Assembly (NCBI GenBank): GCA_016180815.1
Contig: JACPAN010000005.1
Location: 62,001-126,000, forward strand
Length of the DNA: 64,000 nucleotides
Direction of reading: 5' to 3'
Origin: Elusimicrobiota bacterium
Lineage (GTDB): Bacteria > Elusimicrobiota > Elusimicrobia > JACQPE01
In this document: positions 1 to 7,987 of the stretch, piece by piece
Layout of the letters: each line of letters opens with the position of its first letter
Numbering within the stretch: position 1 is the stretch's first letter
The notes under the pieces: generated by a model
Seen by the model: the letters and a program-made list of their open reading frames with translations, nothing else
Told to the model about the DNA's origin: nothing
Databases searched by the model: none
Translations under genes and position numbers: made by a program

Positions 1-62
1 CCCCCTTAATCATCCTTATTCAAAAGGCCGTTAGTTAAAAGACAAAATTTTTCAGGAAAGCT

Positions 63-2843
63 ATGATAAAGAACAAGATCATGCTGCCTAAAACGCCGAT
101 TAAAACATTTGTTCTTAAAAACGGTCTCAGGGTCGTTGTTGTCGAGGATCATTCGGTTCCCGTCGTTTCCGTGGCCGTTGTTTACGACGTCGGAGCCCGG
201 GCCGAGCGGCCGGGGCGTTCCGGCTTTGCTCATTTATTCGAGCACATGATGTTCCAGGGTTCGGCCAATGTGGATAAAACCGGGCATATGCGCCTGATCG
301 AGTCCCAGGGCGGCGTTTTAAACGGTTTCACCATGAAGGATTTCACCGCTTATTATGAGACCTTGCCGTCGAACCGGCTGGCGTTAGGCTTATGGCTTGA
401 GGCGGACCGGATGAAATCGTTGGCCGTTACTCAGGAGAATTTCGACAATCAAAAAGACGTGGTCCAGGAAGAAAAGCGCTGGCGCTACGACAATCGTCCA
501 TACATGACCGCGTTAAACGAGGAATTTCCCAAATTACTTTTTTCGCGTTGGGAGAATCAGCATTCGGTGATCGGCTCCATGAAAGATTTGGATGAATCCA
601 CGCTGGAAGACATCAGGGAATTTTTTAATGCCCATTACGTGCCCGCCAACGCGGTCGTGGTGGTGGCCGGGGACGCGCGGACTCAGGAAGTCAAAAAGTT
701 TGCTGAAAAATATTTTTCCGGCATCCCCGGTCGGTCCAAGCCGGTTCATCATGATTTAAGCGAACAAGCAAGCGCAGGGGGGCGTCAGCAAACCTATCAA
801 GACCGCTTCGCCGCGCTGCCTGTTTTGATGGTCGGGTGGCCCGCGCCCCCGCGCAGCAGCCCGCATTACAAAGCGCTTGAATTTTTGGGATCAGTGCTGT
901 CGGAGGGGGACGACAGCCGTTTGCATCAGCTTTTAGTCAAGACAAAAGAATGGGCTTTGGGCGTCTCCGGCGGCATGGGCTGGCCGTTCGGCAATGTATT
1001 CACACTGCGCGATCCGGCTCCGTTCGGATTGATGGCGCATTTAAAACCGGGCGTCGATTCTCGGGACGTTCTTGATGCGATCCGCCGGGAAATCGCCGCT
1101 ATCGCCGGGGGCAGTCTCACCGAAGAGGAAATGGTCCGCAGCCGGCGAAAATTTCAGGCCGGTATTCTCGATCAATTCCAGGGGACCGAAACCAGAGCCT
1201 ATTGGCTGGGCATTTATACCCATCTCAACGGCGGCAATCCGCAAGGTTTTGAGTCCGAGTTAAACGCTTATTTATCGGGAATCAGCAGGGAAATGGTGAT
1301 GAAAGCCGCGGGCGCCGGGTATTTTGAAGAAGGCAAACAAAGCGTTTTGTTGGTTGAGCCGGACCCGTCCAAGGCCGGCGCAACGCAAGCCCAGGCCGCC
1401 CGTCCCAAAGCTTCCTCTGGAAACGGGCATCCGGCAACAGAGGCCGCCAAGCGCGAACAGCCGCCTCTTCAGGGAGCCCCTAAAAAAACAACGCAAAAGA
1501 AAATCGTTTCGTGGCGGCTTGCCAACGGGTTTAACATTGTTTTGATCCGCGATCAGCGCCTGCCTTTTATCAAAGCAAGGCTGCTGTTTCCGGCTCTCAA
1601 CGAGGGACAAACAGGGCCCGGCATGGCTCAAGCGCAGGCCATGGCTCATTTGCTTAAAGCCGGCACAAGCCGGATGAATAATGCGCAAATCGAGTCGGCT
1701 CTGGCGGGCATGGGCGCCTCTCTAGGCGCCGGCGCCGGGCATGATTATTTTCACTTGAGCGGTTCGGTTTTATCCGCGACCAGCGGGGATTTCTTCAAAC
1801 TGTTGACTGAGCTGTTGACCGATTCTGTTTTCCCGGAAAACGAGTTGGAGCTTTGGCGCGCCAACACGCTTGAGGAATTAAAAGATGAGCGCAGCCGGCC
1901 CGAATTCCTTCGGGATGAGCGCTGGTCTGCGGAGGTTTTCGGCCGGCATCCCTATAGCCTTGTCTCGCCGAGCCCGGATCAAGTGCGCGCCGTTTCAAGA
2001 GGCGAAGTTTTGGGTATTTACCGGCGGCAATTTAATCCCGGCCAAGGGACCCTTGTCCTTGTCGGCGATGCGGCGCCGGCTGATCTCAAAAAGCTGTTGT
2101 CGGCAACGTTAGGCAAGCTGGCGCGGCCTAAGCCCCCGGCTTTGCGCGCATCTAAAAATCCGCCGTTTCCCGCCGCTGCGGCGAAACCGCGAATCGTCAT
2201 CGTCGACCGGCCGGCTTCCGCGCAGTCTGAAATCGTTTTAGGGCATTTATCCATCAAGCGCGCGCATCCTGATTATTACAACCTGGTTTTAGGCAATGCG
2301 GTTTTGGGCGTGACCTTTGATTCAAGGCTTAACCGGAAGCTTCGCGAAGAAAAGGGCTATACCTACGGCGCCGGCAGCGCGATCGGGCGGTATCTGCAAA
2401 CAGGCACCTTTAAGGTCAAGACTGCGGTGAGAACGGAAGTGACGGCTCCGGCTTTGGCGGAGATTTTTGATGAGCTAAAGCGCATCCGGGAATCCGGCAT
2501 CAAGGATGAGGAACTGAGCCTGGCTAAGAATTATCTTGCCGGCGCTGATGCGATCGCTCAGGGAACCCAGGATTATTTAGCGGATAAAATTGCGGAGTAT
2601 TGCTCTTTGGGCGTGGCGGCTGCCGAAATCAACCGTTTTCGCGGAAAAATTTTAGGCGTTTCCCGCAAAAAAGCGGAATCCGCCGTCAGAAAACATATGA
2701 ATCCGGGAGCGGCTGTTGTGGTCGTCGTGGGTGATGCCGCTAAAATCGCCGGGCCGCTTGAGCGTTTCGGCGCTATCGAGATTTATGACGCCCAGGGCGT
2801 AAAGCTTTCAGGCCGGACGCACGCTGCAGTTTCCTCCGCATAA
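63..2843 (+). CDS. M16 family zinc metallopeptidase, two tandem M16 units (pitrilysin/insulinase type)
   Basis: Zinc protease of 926 residues. The N-terminal unit has the inverted zinc motif HLFEH (residues 57-61), with a third ligand probably at Glu137 in VVQEEKR, the usual distance away. A Pro/Ala/Lys-rich linker (about 440-485) joins a second M16 pair that lacks HxxEH but keeps the R...Y motif (EEKGYTYGA), so it is the inactive clamshell half. A fused active plus inactive pair is known in bacterial M16 proteins. No signal peptide follows the chosen ATG, which has an AGGAAAG Shine-Dalgarno just upstream. A start further upstream cannot be excluded because only 62 bases precede it. The substrate is unknown. 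Confidence 0.93.
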   Translation: MIKNKIMLPKTPIKTFVLKNGLRVVVVEDHSVPVVSVAVVYDVGARAERPGRSGFAHLFEHMMFQGSANVDKTGHMRLIESQGGVLNGFTMKDFTAYYETLPSNRLALGLWLEADRMKSLAVTQENFDNQKDVVQEEKRWRYDNRPYMTALNEEFPKLLFSRWENQHSVIGSMKDLDESTLEDIREFFNAHYVPANAVVVVAGDARTQEVKKFAEKYFSGIPGRSKPVHHDLSEQASAGGRQQTYQDRFAALPVLMVGWPAPPRSSPHYKALEFLGSVLSEGDDSRLHQLLVKTKEWALGVSGGMGWPFGNVFTLRDPAPFGLMAHLKPGVDSRDVLDAIRREIAAIAGGSLTEEEMVRSRRKFQAGILDQFQGTETRAYWLGIYTHLNGGNPQGFESELNAYLSGISREMVMKAAGAGYFEEGKQSVLLVEPDPSKAGATQAQAARPKASSGNGHPATEAAKREQPPLQGAPKKTTQKKIVSWRLANGFNIVLIRDQRLPFIKARLLFPALNEGQTGPGMAQAQAMAHLLKAGTSRMNNAQIESALAGMGASLGAGAGHDYFHLSGSVLSATSGDFFKLLTELLTDSVFPENELELWRANTLEELKDERSRPEFLRDERWSAEVFGRHPYSLVSPSPDQVRAVSRGEVLGIYRRQFNPGQGTLVLVGDAAPADLKKLLSATLGKLARPKPPALRASKNPPFPAAAAKPRIVIVDRPASAQSEIVLGHLSIKRAHPDYYNLVLGNAVLGVTFDSRLNRKLREEKGYTYGAGSAIGRYLQTGTFKVKTAVRTEVTAPALAEIFDELKRIRESGIKDEELSLAKNYLAGADAIAQGTQDYLADKIAEYCSLGVAAAEINRFRGKILGVSRKKAESAVRKHMNPGAAVVVVVGDAAKIAGPLERFGAIEIYDAQGVKLSGRTHAAVSSA

Positions 2844-2875
2844 AAAAGGGGACAATGGTGTCTGTCACTATTTTT
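2842..2875. repeat. left arm of a 34-bp inverted repeat around the atoE-like gene
   Basis: This arm begins on the stop codon of the M16 gene. It matches the reverse complement of 4235-4268 at 32 of 34 positions, with single mismatches at the 12th and 29th bases. The core reads GGTGTCTGTCACT and is flanked by an A-run and a T-run. The two arms sit exactly at the edges of the transporter gene. Confidence 0.9.
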
Positions 2876-2877
2876 TA

Positions 2878-4236
2878 GTGGGACAAATCGTTTGGCGTTT
2901 GAACTCTTGGATGAGCCGCGTCGTTCCGGATGCCTTTATCCTCGCCGTTTTTTTAACCTTCATTGTTTTTGCTTTAGCCAAAGCATTGACGCCGTCGGGA
3001 TGGGGGGATATTGTGCTGGCCTGGGGCGACGGATTTTGGGCGCTGTTGTCCTTTTCCATGCAAATGAGCCTGGTGATGCTCACCGGCTTTATCGTCTCCC
3101 ATAGCCCTTATGTCCGCCGAGGGCTTCATGCGTTCTCTTCGCTGGCTAAGGATGGGCGTTCGGCCTGCGCGCTCATGGCTTTCTCATCCATGGTTCTAGC
3201 GTGGTTTCATTGGGGGTTGGGCATCGTGGGCAGCGCGGTGCTGACGCGTTATTTTGCTTTGCGCCAGCAAAAGATTCATTACCCGCTTTTGGTGGCCAGC
3301 GGTTATTTCGGCATGGGCGCAATCTGGCACGCGGGTTTATCCGGCAGCGCGCCTTTGTTGGTGGCTACCAAGGGCCATTTTTTGGAATCGAGCCTGGGCG
3401 TTGTGCCGTTCGGGCAGACGATTTTTTCCCCGTGGAATCTGATTCTTTCGTTCATCACCATCGGCGTCTTGACCGCGCTTGCCTGGCGGCTTTATCCGGC
3501 TAAGGGCCAGGCCGTGGCCGTCTGCCCGGAAGCGACGTTGGACCAATTCCATACGGAGCTGGTGGATAAAGACGAAGAAGCGCTCCAGCGCCGGATTGAG
3601 GCCCGAAGCCCGGCCCAATGGCTGGAAAGCACGTATTGGGTCAACGGCGCGTTGGGCGTTTGCGGGCTGATGTATTTAGCCTTATTGATCGGGCGCGGCC
3701 GGTGGAATTTCGATCTTAATCTTTTTAATTTCATTTTTTTGACGCTGGCTGTTTTGATTCACCCGAATATCAAAAGCCTCCTCGAGGCCGCGGCCGACGG
3801 CGCCAAAACCATCACCGGCATCGTGCTTCAGTTTCCGATTTACGCGGGCATGTTCGGCGTCATTAAAAGCACGGGGCTTGCGAATATCCTCGCGCAATGG
3901 TTCGCTTCATTGGCCGGGCCGAAAACGTTTCCCTTGGTCGTTTATTTTTATTCCGGAGTCCTGAATTATTTTGTTCCATCCGGAGGCTCGAAATGGGCCA
4001 TCGAAGCTCCGTATCTTTTGGAAGCCGCGAAATCGCTGGGTGTGCCGGCGCCAACCTTGGTTCTTTCTTATGCCTGGGGCGATATGGTCACGGATTTGAT
4101 TCAGCCGTTTTGGTGCTTGCCGCTGCTGGCCGCGGCGCAAATCGAATTTCGCCAAATCATGGGTTATTTGACGGCCGCTTTTGTGGCGGCAACAGCTGTT
4201 GGCACGGTGGGCATTCTTATCTTGGGGGTTTTATAA
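2878..4236 (+). CDS. atoE: short-chain fatty acid transporter, AtoE family
   Basis: Integral inner-membrane protein of 452 residues, the family's usual length, with about a dozen hydrophobic segments. It opens with the AtoE-like WRLNSWMSRVVPDAFILAV and contains conserved stretches such as WFHWGLGIVGSAVL, GYFGMGAIWHAGLSGSAPL and FVPSGGSKWAIEAPY, which are typical of SCFA_trans proteins. The family is associated with uptake of acetoacetate or short-chain fatty acids. No thiolase or CoA-transferase genes are nearby, so the physiological substrate is open. The start is a GTG only two bases past the left inverted-repeat arm, with no convincing Shine-Dalgarno. An internal ATG at 2911 would remove the first 11 residues. 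The whole gene is framed by the inverted repeat. Confidence 0.88.
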   Translation: MGQIVWRLNSWMSRVVPDAFILAVFLTFIVFALAKALTPSGWGDIVLAWGDGFWALLSFSMQMSLVMLTGFIVSHSPYVRRGLHAFSSLAKDGRSACALMAFSSMVLAWFHWGLGIVGSAVLTRYFALRQQKIHYPLLVASGYFGMGAIWHAGLSGSAPLLVATKGHFLESSLGVVPFGQTIFSPWNLILSFITIGVLTALAWRLYPAKGQAVAVCPEATLDQFHTELVDKDEEALQRRIEARSPAQWLESTYWVNGALGVCGLMYLALLIGRGRWNFDLNLFNFIFLTLAVLIHPNIKSLLEAAADGAKTITGIVLQFPIYAGMFGVIKSTGLANILAQWFASLAGPKTFPLVVYFYSGVLNYFVPSGGSKWAIEAPYLLEAAKSLGVPAPTLVLSYAWGDMVTDLIQPFWCLPLLAAAQIEFRQIMGYLTAAFVAATAVGTVGILILGVL

Positions 4237-4268
4237 AAACAGTGACAGACACCATTATCCCCTTTTTT
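4235..4268. repeat. right arm of the 34-bp inverted repeat around the atoE-like gene
   Basis: This arm starts on the last bases of the transporter gene and is the reverse complement of 2842-2875 with two mismatches. It also contains the GTG that I chose as start of the next gene, so the repeat encodes the first residues of that protein's signal peptide. Confidence 0.9.
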
Positions 4269-6440
4269 GCGCGGTTTATTTTAGCGGCCACCGTTTTGTT
4301 GCCGTTTCCGTTTTTGTTGATGGCCGAGGATGCTCCATCAAAAGAAGAAAGCTTAGAATCCGAGCCTTTTCGTCAGGAGGACGCTCAATACAATTGGTTG
4401 AGACTGGGATCGCTTTTTGACGATCGCGATCATGAACGCCGGGGTTTTAATCTCGATTTGCATTTGGACGTTGACGAACAGGCGAATCTGGGCGCGAGTT
4501 CGTTGGGGGTCAATTATCTGAGCCCCGCCCGCCAGTGGAGACTGAGAACCCAGATCGGGGTTATCGGTAAGGAAGCGTCGGAGAGCATCCAAGGCATTTC
4601 GCCTTATCTTTACCAGGATTTGGATTGGCGTTCGGCGCATGACGCCGAATTTTATCAGCGCGCAGCAGCCAGCATGGCGCTTCTTTATTCAAGGGCGCGA
4701 TTCTTCGCGGATGACCGGGGCGATTTTGAGCGAACCTTCGATTCCATGGTCGAGGGCACGGGTTTGGCGCCTTACGCTTTGCTGGTGGATTACGATTTTC
4801 ACGGCGCGTTCATTCCCATCGGCGCGGCGTTTTATCAGCTGGGTCAAATGTACCCCATGCCGTGGGACCTTGATGTCGGGTGGATGACGACGTTTTCCCT
4901 GCAGCACTCCTGGATATTCCCCAACCTTCAAACCGATGTCAGCTTGGGGGCTCAATGGCGGCCCGATCTTTTGCCTTTCCGCGTCGCTTTGTGGGCGGGG
5001 GAGAGCCAGAATTTTTCTCCGGCCGGGCAATATATTCTTCAAGACGCTATGGCGTTGCGGGAAAACAAGGTTCCTTTTGAAGTGCATGCCGAGCGCGCTC
5101 CTCATCTGGGAGCGGCTGTTTACGGACCGCTGCCCTTGGGGCTTCCCGGAGATTGGATTGTGGATCATTCTGTGCGCTTTAACCCGTTGACCACGGCCGC
5201 GCATTTGGGCGTGGGCGTTAACTCGAGGATCAAGGATTTGCCGATTCAAATCGGCATGGGCTGGGAGCATGAAGAAGGGGACGGGATCGAATTTAATCGC
5301 GACCGCAAAAGCGCTTATGTCAATGTTTCGCCTTGGGAGCTGGTGCAAATGACCGCATCCGTGGGGGCCGAGGATTTTCGCTATGGAGATGCCCGCTACA
5401 CGAATGTGGGCGCTTTTATCGGCTTGCGGGGAACTTGGGGAAAGCACCCGGTATCCGTGGCCCTAACTGCGCGTCCTGAACTTGAGGAAACCAGGCATGA
5501 GGATTTGCCTTACGGACGCGAGCAAATGGCCGATGATTTAGCCCGGATCAAGCATCGCTTGGCCGAGGAATTAATCGCCGATCTTGAGCGTCTTAAAGAC
5601 GAGCAATTCGATCAAGCTTTCGGGCCTTACCGACAAGGCGCCGGCGACGCTCAAGAATGGAATGATGAAAATTTGGATCACTTGATTGAGATGCTTCGTT
5701 TGATCGACGCCATCACCGCCGGGCAATCCGGCGTGGACACTCAAGCCCTGATTCAATCCTTGCAAAGCTACCGTGATTTGATTGCTTCGCTTAATAATGC
5801 GATTAGGGGCGCCGAGGGATCGTCCCGAGAGGCGGCCCATCGCATGATTGCGGCTTTACGCGATTTAAATAATTACACCGACTCCGTGGTCAGGGATTTG
5901 GGTCAAAGCGCGGCTTTGGAACGCGTAGCTCAGCGCGGCCTGCGTTATGCGGTCCAGGAAGCGGCCCGGCAAAATCCCGTGCGCTTCCGGTTATTTAACC
6001 GCGACTTGCGCATGGAAATGGGCGGGGCTCATATGATTTCCGCGGCCCAAATCATGAACGGCCGCCTATCGCCCTTGCCACCCTTGAGGCGGGGGGATAT
6101 CGAGGAATACATCGTTCCTTTCGGTTATTGGCAGCTTTCCCGCGCCATGGATAATGAAAATCCCGATGCCGACGCCGGCCATATCATTGAAACAGGGCTT
6201 CAAAACATTCCGGAGCAGGATCGTGATCGGGTGAGGAACGAATACGGTCCCGATGCCAAAAGCATGCTCGACAGCGGTATGCTTTATATGGGTTCAATGA
6301 CGCGGAGCGAGGCCAATCAAATGATGCTTGACGCCACCCGCGCCGGCGAACAACAGGATGATTTAACCATCACTCGGGGCCGCAAAGCCAACGAATTATC
6401 CGGTCAGGGGCTCTTGGAAATGTTCCGGCGGCAGCCGTAA
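4242..6440 (+). CDS. exported protein: predicted beta-barrel-like N-terminal half, helical C-terminal half; family not recognised
   Basis: About 732 residues. From the GTG at 4242 the protein begins TDTIIPFFARFILAATVLLP, a basic-poor but strongly hydrophobic signal sequence ending near MAEDAPS. The open frame continues upstream, but those codons are antisense-like translation of atoE. Residues about 60-420 alternate short amphipathic strands with aromatic ends (GVNYLSPARQWRLRTQIGVI, VDYDFHGAFIPIGAAFYQLG), as in an outer-membrane barrel. Residues about 430-620 are charged and helical (ARIKHRLAEELIADLERLKD), likely coiled coil. No terminal barrel signature is clear. I do not recognise the family. 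The start inside the inverted repeat suggests the repeat inserted near the 5' end or supplied the start. Confidence 0.7.
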   Translation: MTDTIIPFFARFILAATVLLPFPFLLMAEDAPSKEESLESEPFRQEDAQYNWLRLGSLFDDRDHERRGFNLDLHLDVDEQANLGASSLGVNYLSPARQWRLRTQIGVIGKEASESIQGISPYLYQDLDWRSAHDAEFYQRAAASMALLYSRARFFADDRGDFERTFDSMVEGTGLAPYALLVDYDFHGAFIPIGAAFYQLGQMYPMPWDLDVGWMTTFSLQHSWIFPNLQTDVSLGAQWRPDLLPFRVALWAGESQNFSPAGQYILQDAMALRENKVPFEVHAERAPHLGAAVYGPLPLGLPGDWIVDHSVRFNPLTTAAHLGVGVNSRIKDLPIQIGMGWEHEEGDGIEFNRDRKSAYVNVSPWELVQMTASVGAEDFRYGDARYTNVGAFIGLRGTWGKHPVSVALTARPELEETRHEDLPYGREQMADDLARIKHRLAEELIADLERLKDEQFDQAFGPYRQGAGDAQEWNDENLDHLIEMLRLIDAITAGQSGVDTQALIQSLQSYRDLIASLNNAIRGAEGSSREAAHRMIAALRDLNNYTDSVVRDLGQSAALERVAQRGLRYAVQEAARQNPVRFRLFNRDLRMEMGGAHMISAAQIMNGRLSPLPPLRRGDIEEYIVPFGYWQLSRAMDNENPDADAGHIIETGLQNIPEQDRDRVRNEYGPDAKSMLDSGMLYMGSMTRSEANQMMLDATRAGEQQDDLTITRGRKANELSGQGLLEMFRRQP

Positions 6441-6477
6441 AATTTTGGCGCAACGCATAATTTTTAGTTTACCGTTA

Positions 6478-6506
6478 TTGACATAATATATTATGTCATT
6501 TATACT
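6478..6506 (+). promoter_or_regulatory. sigma70-type promoter of the XRE/nucleotidyltransferase pair
   Basis: A perfect TTGACA at 6478-6483 and TATACT at 6501-6506 are separated by exactly 17 bp. The -10 box ends six bases before the ATG at 6513, so transcription should begin at or next to the start codon and the mRNA would be leaderless or nearly so. Confidence 0.85.
6479..6498. promoter_or_regulatory. perfect 20-bp palindromic operator between -35 and -10
   Basis: TGACATAATATATTATGTCA is a perfect dyad (10-bp arms) overlapping the -35 and filling most of the spacer. It lies immediately upstream of a gene for an XRE-type DNA-binding protein. This is the expected position for an autoregulatory operator of an antitoxin. 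Confidence 0.85.
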
Positions 6507-6512
6507 ATTCTC

Positions 6513-7079
6513 ATGCAGGGCATTAAAACCGCCAGGGAGCAGCGCCATATTTCGCAGAGACGTTTGGCTAAGTTGGCCGGCGTTTCTTTTAGGTCCGTAC
6601 AGCTTTTGGAATCCAAAAAGCATAATCCCACGCTCGTTACCCTAAAACGTGTCGCCAAAACCCTCGGTTATTGCCACCAGGCGGTTGATGAGCGTTTGGA
6701 ATCCATCTTCGCGGCGCCTTCGGATTCCATCGTCGCCATATCGCAGCAGATTGCCCAAGAAGGCGAGGGTTCCTGGAAACTTTGGTTTTTTAATTTTGTG
6801 GATGCGTTCAGGCGCGATCGGCATCAAACCTATGTGGAATCACCGCCAGTTGAGCGGACTCCTCAGAGAATAAAGGCGTTGTTGGCTTCGGGATCTGAAA
6901 CGCTTTGCGATGAGATCGGTTTGACTGCGCCTTGGTGGTGCGCCGGGGTCGGCCCTTTAAACGAACCGTGGTTTGTTTCAGGGTTGGACAGCTTGAAACC
7001 GTCGGTCCTGATTGAAAGCCCCGTGCATTTCAGGAAGCGCAATATATTTGTGTTGAAGAATTTTTTAAAGAGGGCCTGA
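6513..7079 (+). CDS. XRE-family helix-turn-helix protein, predicted antitoxin
   Basis: 188 residues. Residues 1-60 form a Cro/C1-type HTH (KTAREQRHISQRRLAKLAGV, then SFRSVQLLESKKHNPTLVTL). The rest is an uncharacterised domain ending in GLDSLKPSVLIESPVHFRKR. The gene overlaps the next start by one base (TGATG). Pairing of an XRE protein with a DUF6036-like nucleotidyltransferase is a known toxin-antitoxin-like arrangement. I infer that this protein binds the 6479-6498 palindrome and represses the pair. The ATG has no Shine-Dalgarno, consistent with a leaderless transcript. Confidence 0.82.
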   Translation: MQGIKTAREQRHISQRRLAKLAGVSFRSVQLLESKKHNPTLVTLKRVAKTLGYCHQAVDERLESIFAAPSDSIVAISQQIAQEGEGSWKLWFFNFVDAFRRDRHQTYVESPPVERTPQRIKALLASGSETLCDEIGLTAPWWCAGVGPLNEPWFVSGLDSLKPSVLIESPVHFRKRNIFVLKNFLKRA

Positions 7080-7585
7080 TGCTTGATATCCCCTTGATGC
7101 GGCGGCTTTTTGCAGCGTTGAATAAAGAGCTTGCCGATAAGGATATTGTCGGGGAAATCGGGCTCTGCGGGGGCGCCGCCATGTGCCTGGCATTTCAAGC
7201 CAGAAGAGCCACAAAAGACATTGATGCCATTTTTGCGCCGTCCGGCGAAATTCGTAAAGCCGCGCGGCGTGTCGCCAAGGAATTTGGTTTGCCCGAGGAT
7301 TGGCTCAATGACGCGGCCAAGGGTTATTTTTTGACCGACCCGCCCAGGCAGGACGTGCTGGAGCTTTCGCATTTGAGAATTTGGGCTCCCAAGGCGGATT
7401 ATATGCTCGTCATGAAATGCCTGGCCGGCCGCGCCGACACTCAGGATACGGATGACATTAAATTTTTATTGAAATACCTCAATATCAAAGCTTCACCAAA
7501 AGTTTTTTCTTTAATCGCCCGCTACTGCCCCCATGCCCGCGTCCCGGCTAAAACGAAATTTTTGGTTGAAGAAATTTTAGGATGA
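7079..7585 (+). CDS. nucleotidyltransferase-fold protein, DUF6036/AbiEii-like, predicted toxin
   Basis: 168 residues. The motif LCGGAAMCLAFQARRATKDI followed by DAIF gives the GG...DxD pattern of minimal nucleotidyltransferases. A later QDTDDIKFLLKYL helix resembles the C-terminal helix of the DUF6036 group. It is translationally coupled to the upstream XRE gene. By family analogy it would transfer a nucleotide to tRNA or protein and be neutralised by its partner. Neither activity nor target can be read from the sequence. Confidence 0.78.
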   Translation: MLDIPLMRRLFAALNKELADKDIVGEIGLCGGAAMCLAFQARRATKDIDAIFAPSGEIRKAARRVAKEFGLPEDWLNDAAKGYFLTDPPRQDVLELSHLRIWAPKADYMLVMKCLAGRADTQDTDDIKFLLKYLNIKASPKVFSLIARYCPHARVPAKTKFLVEEILG

Positions 7586-7592
7586 GGCCGTT

Positions 7593-7982
7593 TTACTCGT
7601 CCAGGATTTCAGCGAGTTTGGCGTAGAGTTTGTTGAGATCGAGCGGCTTGGTTACGTACGATGCGGCGCCCAGGCCGAAGCCGGTATTGATATCGCCTAA
7701 TTGATTGAGCTGAGTCAGCACCAGGACCGGGATATTTTTGGCTTTGTCCGTGGCCTTTAAATTATTCAATACCTGCCAGCCGTCGATATCGGGCAATCGG
7801 ATATCGAGAATGATCGCTTGAGGCACATGTGTCATGGCCATGCGTATGCCCTCATGGCCTTTGGACGTGCGCAGAATTTTATAGCCCTTGGCGTTTAAGG
7901 CGATTTCAATGGTATGGGCCACGGAGTCATCGTCCTCGATGACTAAAATCGTTTTTGATTTTTTAAAGAGCTTTTTAAACAT
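7593..7982 (-). CDS. stand-alone response regulator receiver domain (CheY-like)
   Basis: 129 residues comprising one receiver domain. The acidic pocket is E16-D17-D18, the phospho-acceptor is Asp60 (AIILDIRLPDIDG), the switch threonine is T90 and the conserved lysine is K112 in TKPLD. There is no output domain. The first 9 residues are basic. It is the last gene of a minus-strand run, five bases from the GT39-like gene. No histidine kinase is encoded nearby, so its partner is elsewhere. Confidence 0.92.
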   Translation of the reverse strand: MFKKLFKKSKTILVIEDDDSVAHTIEIALNAKGYKILRTSKGHEGIRMAMTHVPQAIILDIRLPDIDGWQVLNNLKATDKAKNIPVLVLTQLNQLGDINTGFGLGAASYVTKPLDLNKLYAKLAEILDE

Positions 7983-7987
7983 CCGCT

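Noticed and set aside
1272-1688. 138-codon minus-strand frame inside the M16 gene
   Set aside because: It is a shadow of a GC-rich coding region, with Cys/Arg/Gly-rich composition and no ribosome-binding site.
3897-4241. Upstream extension of the 4242-6440 frame to 3897
   Set aside because: It runs out of frame within the atoE coding sequence, has Arg/Gly/Ser-rich shadow composition and would bury the signal peptide.
4689-5447. 252-codon minus-strand frame opposite the exported barrel-like protein
   Set aside because: It is antisense to a gene with clear strand-alternating protein pattern and a signal peptide, and its own composition (His/Arg/Pro/Gln-rich) is that of a shadow frame.
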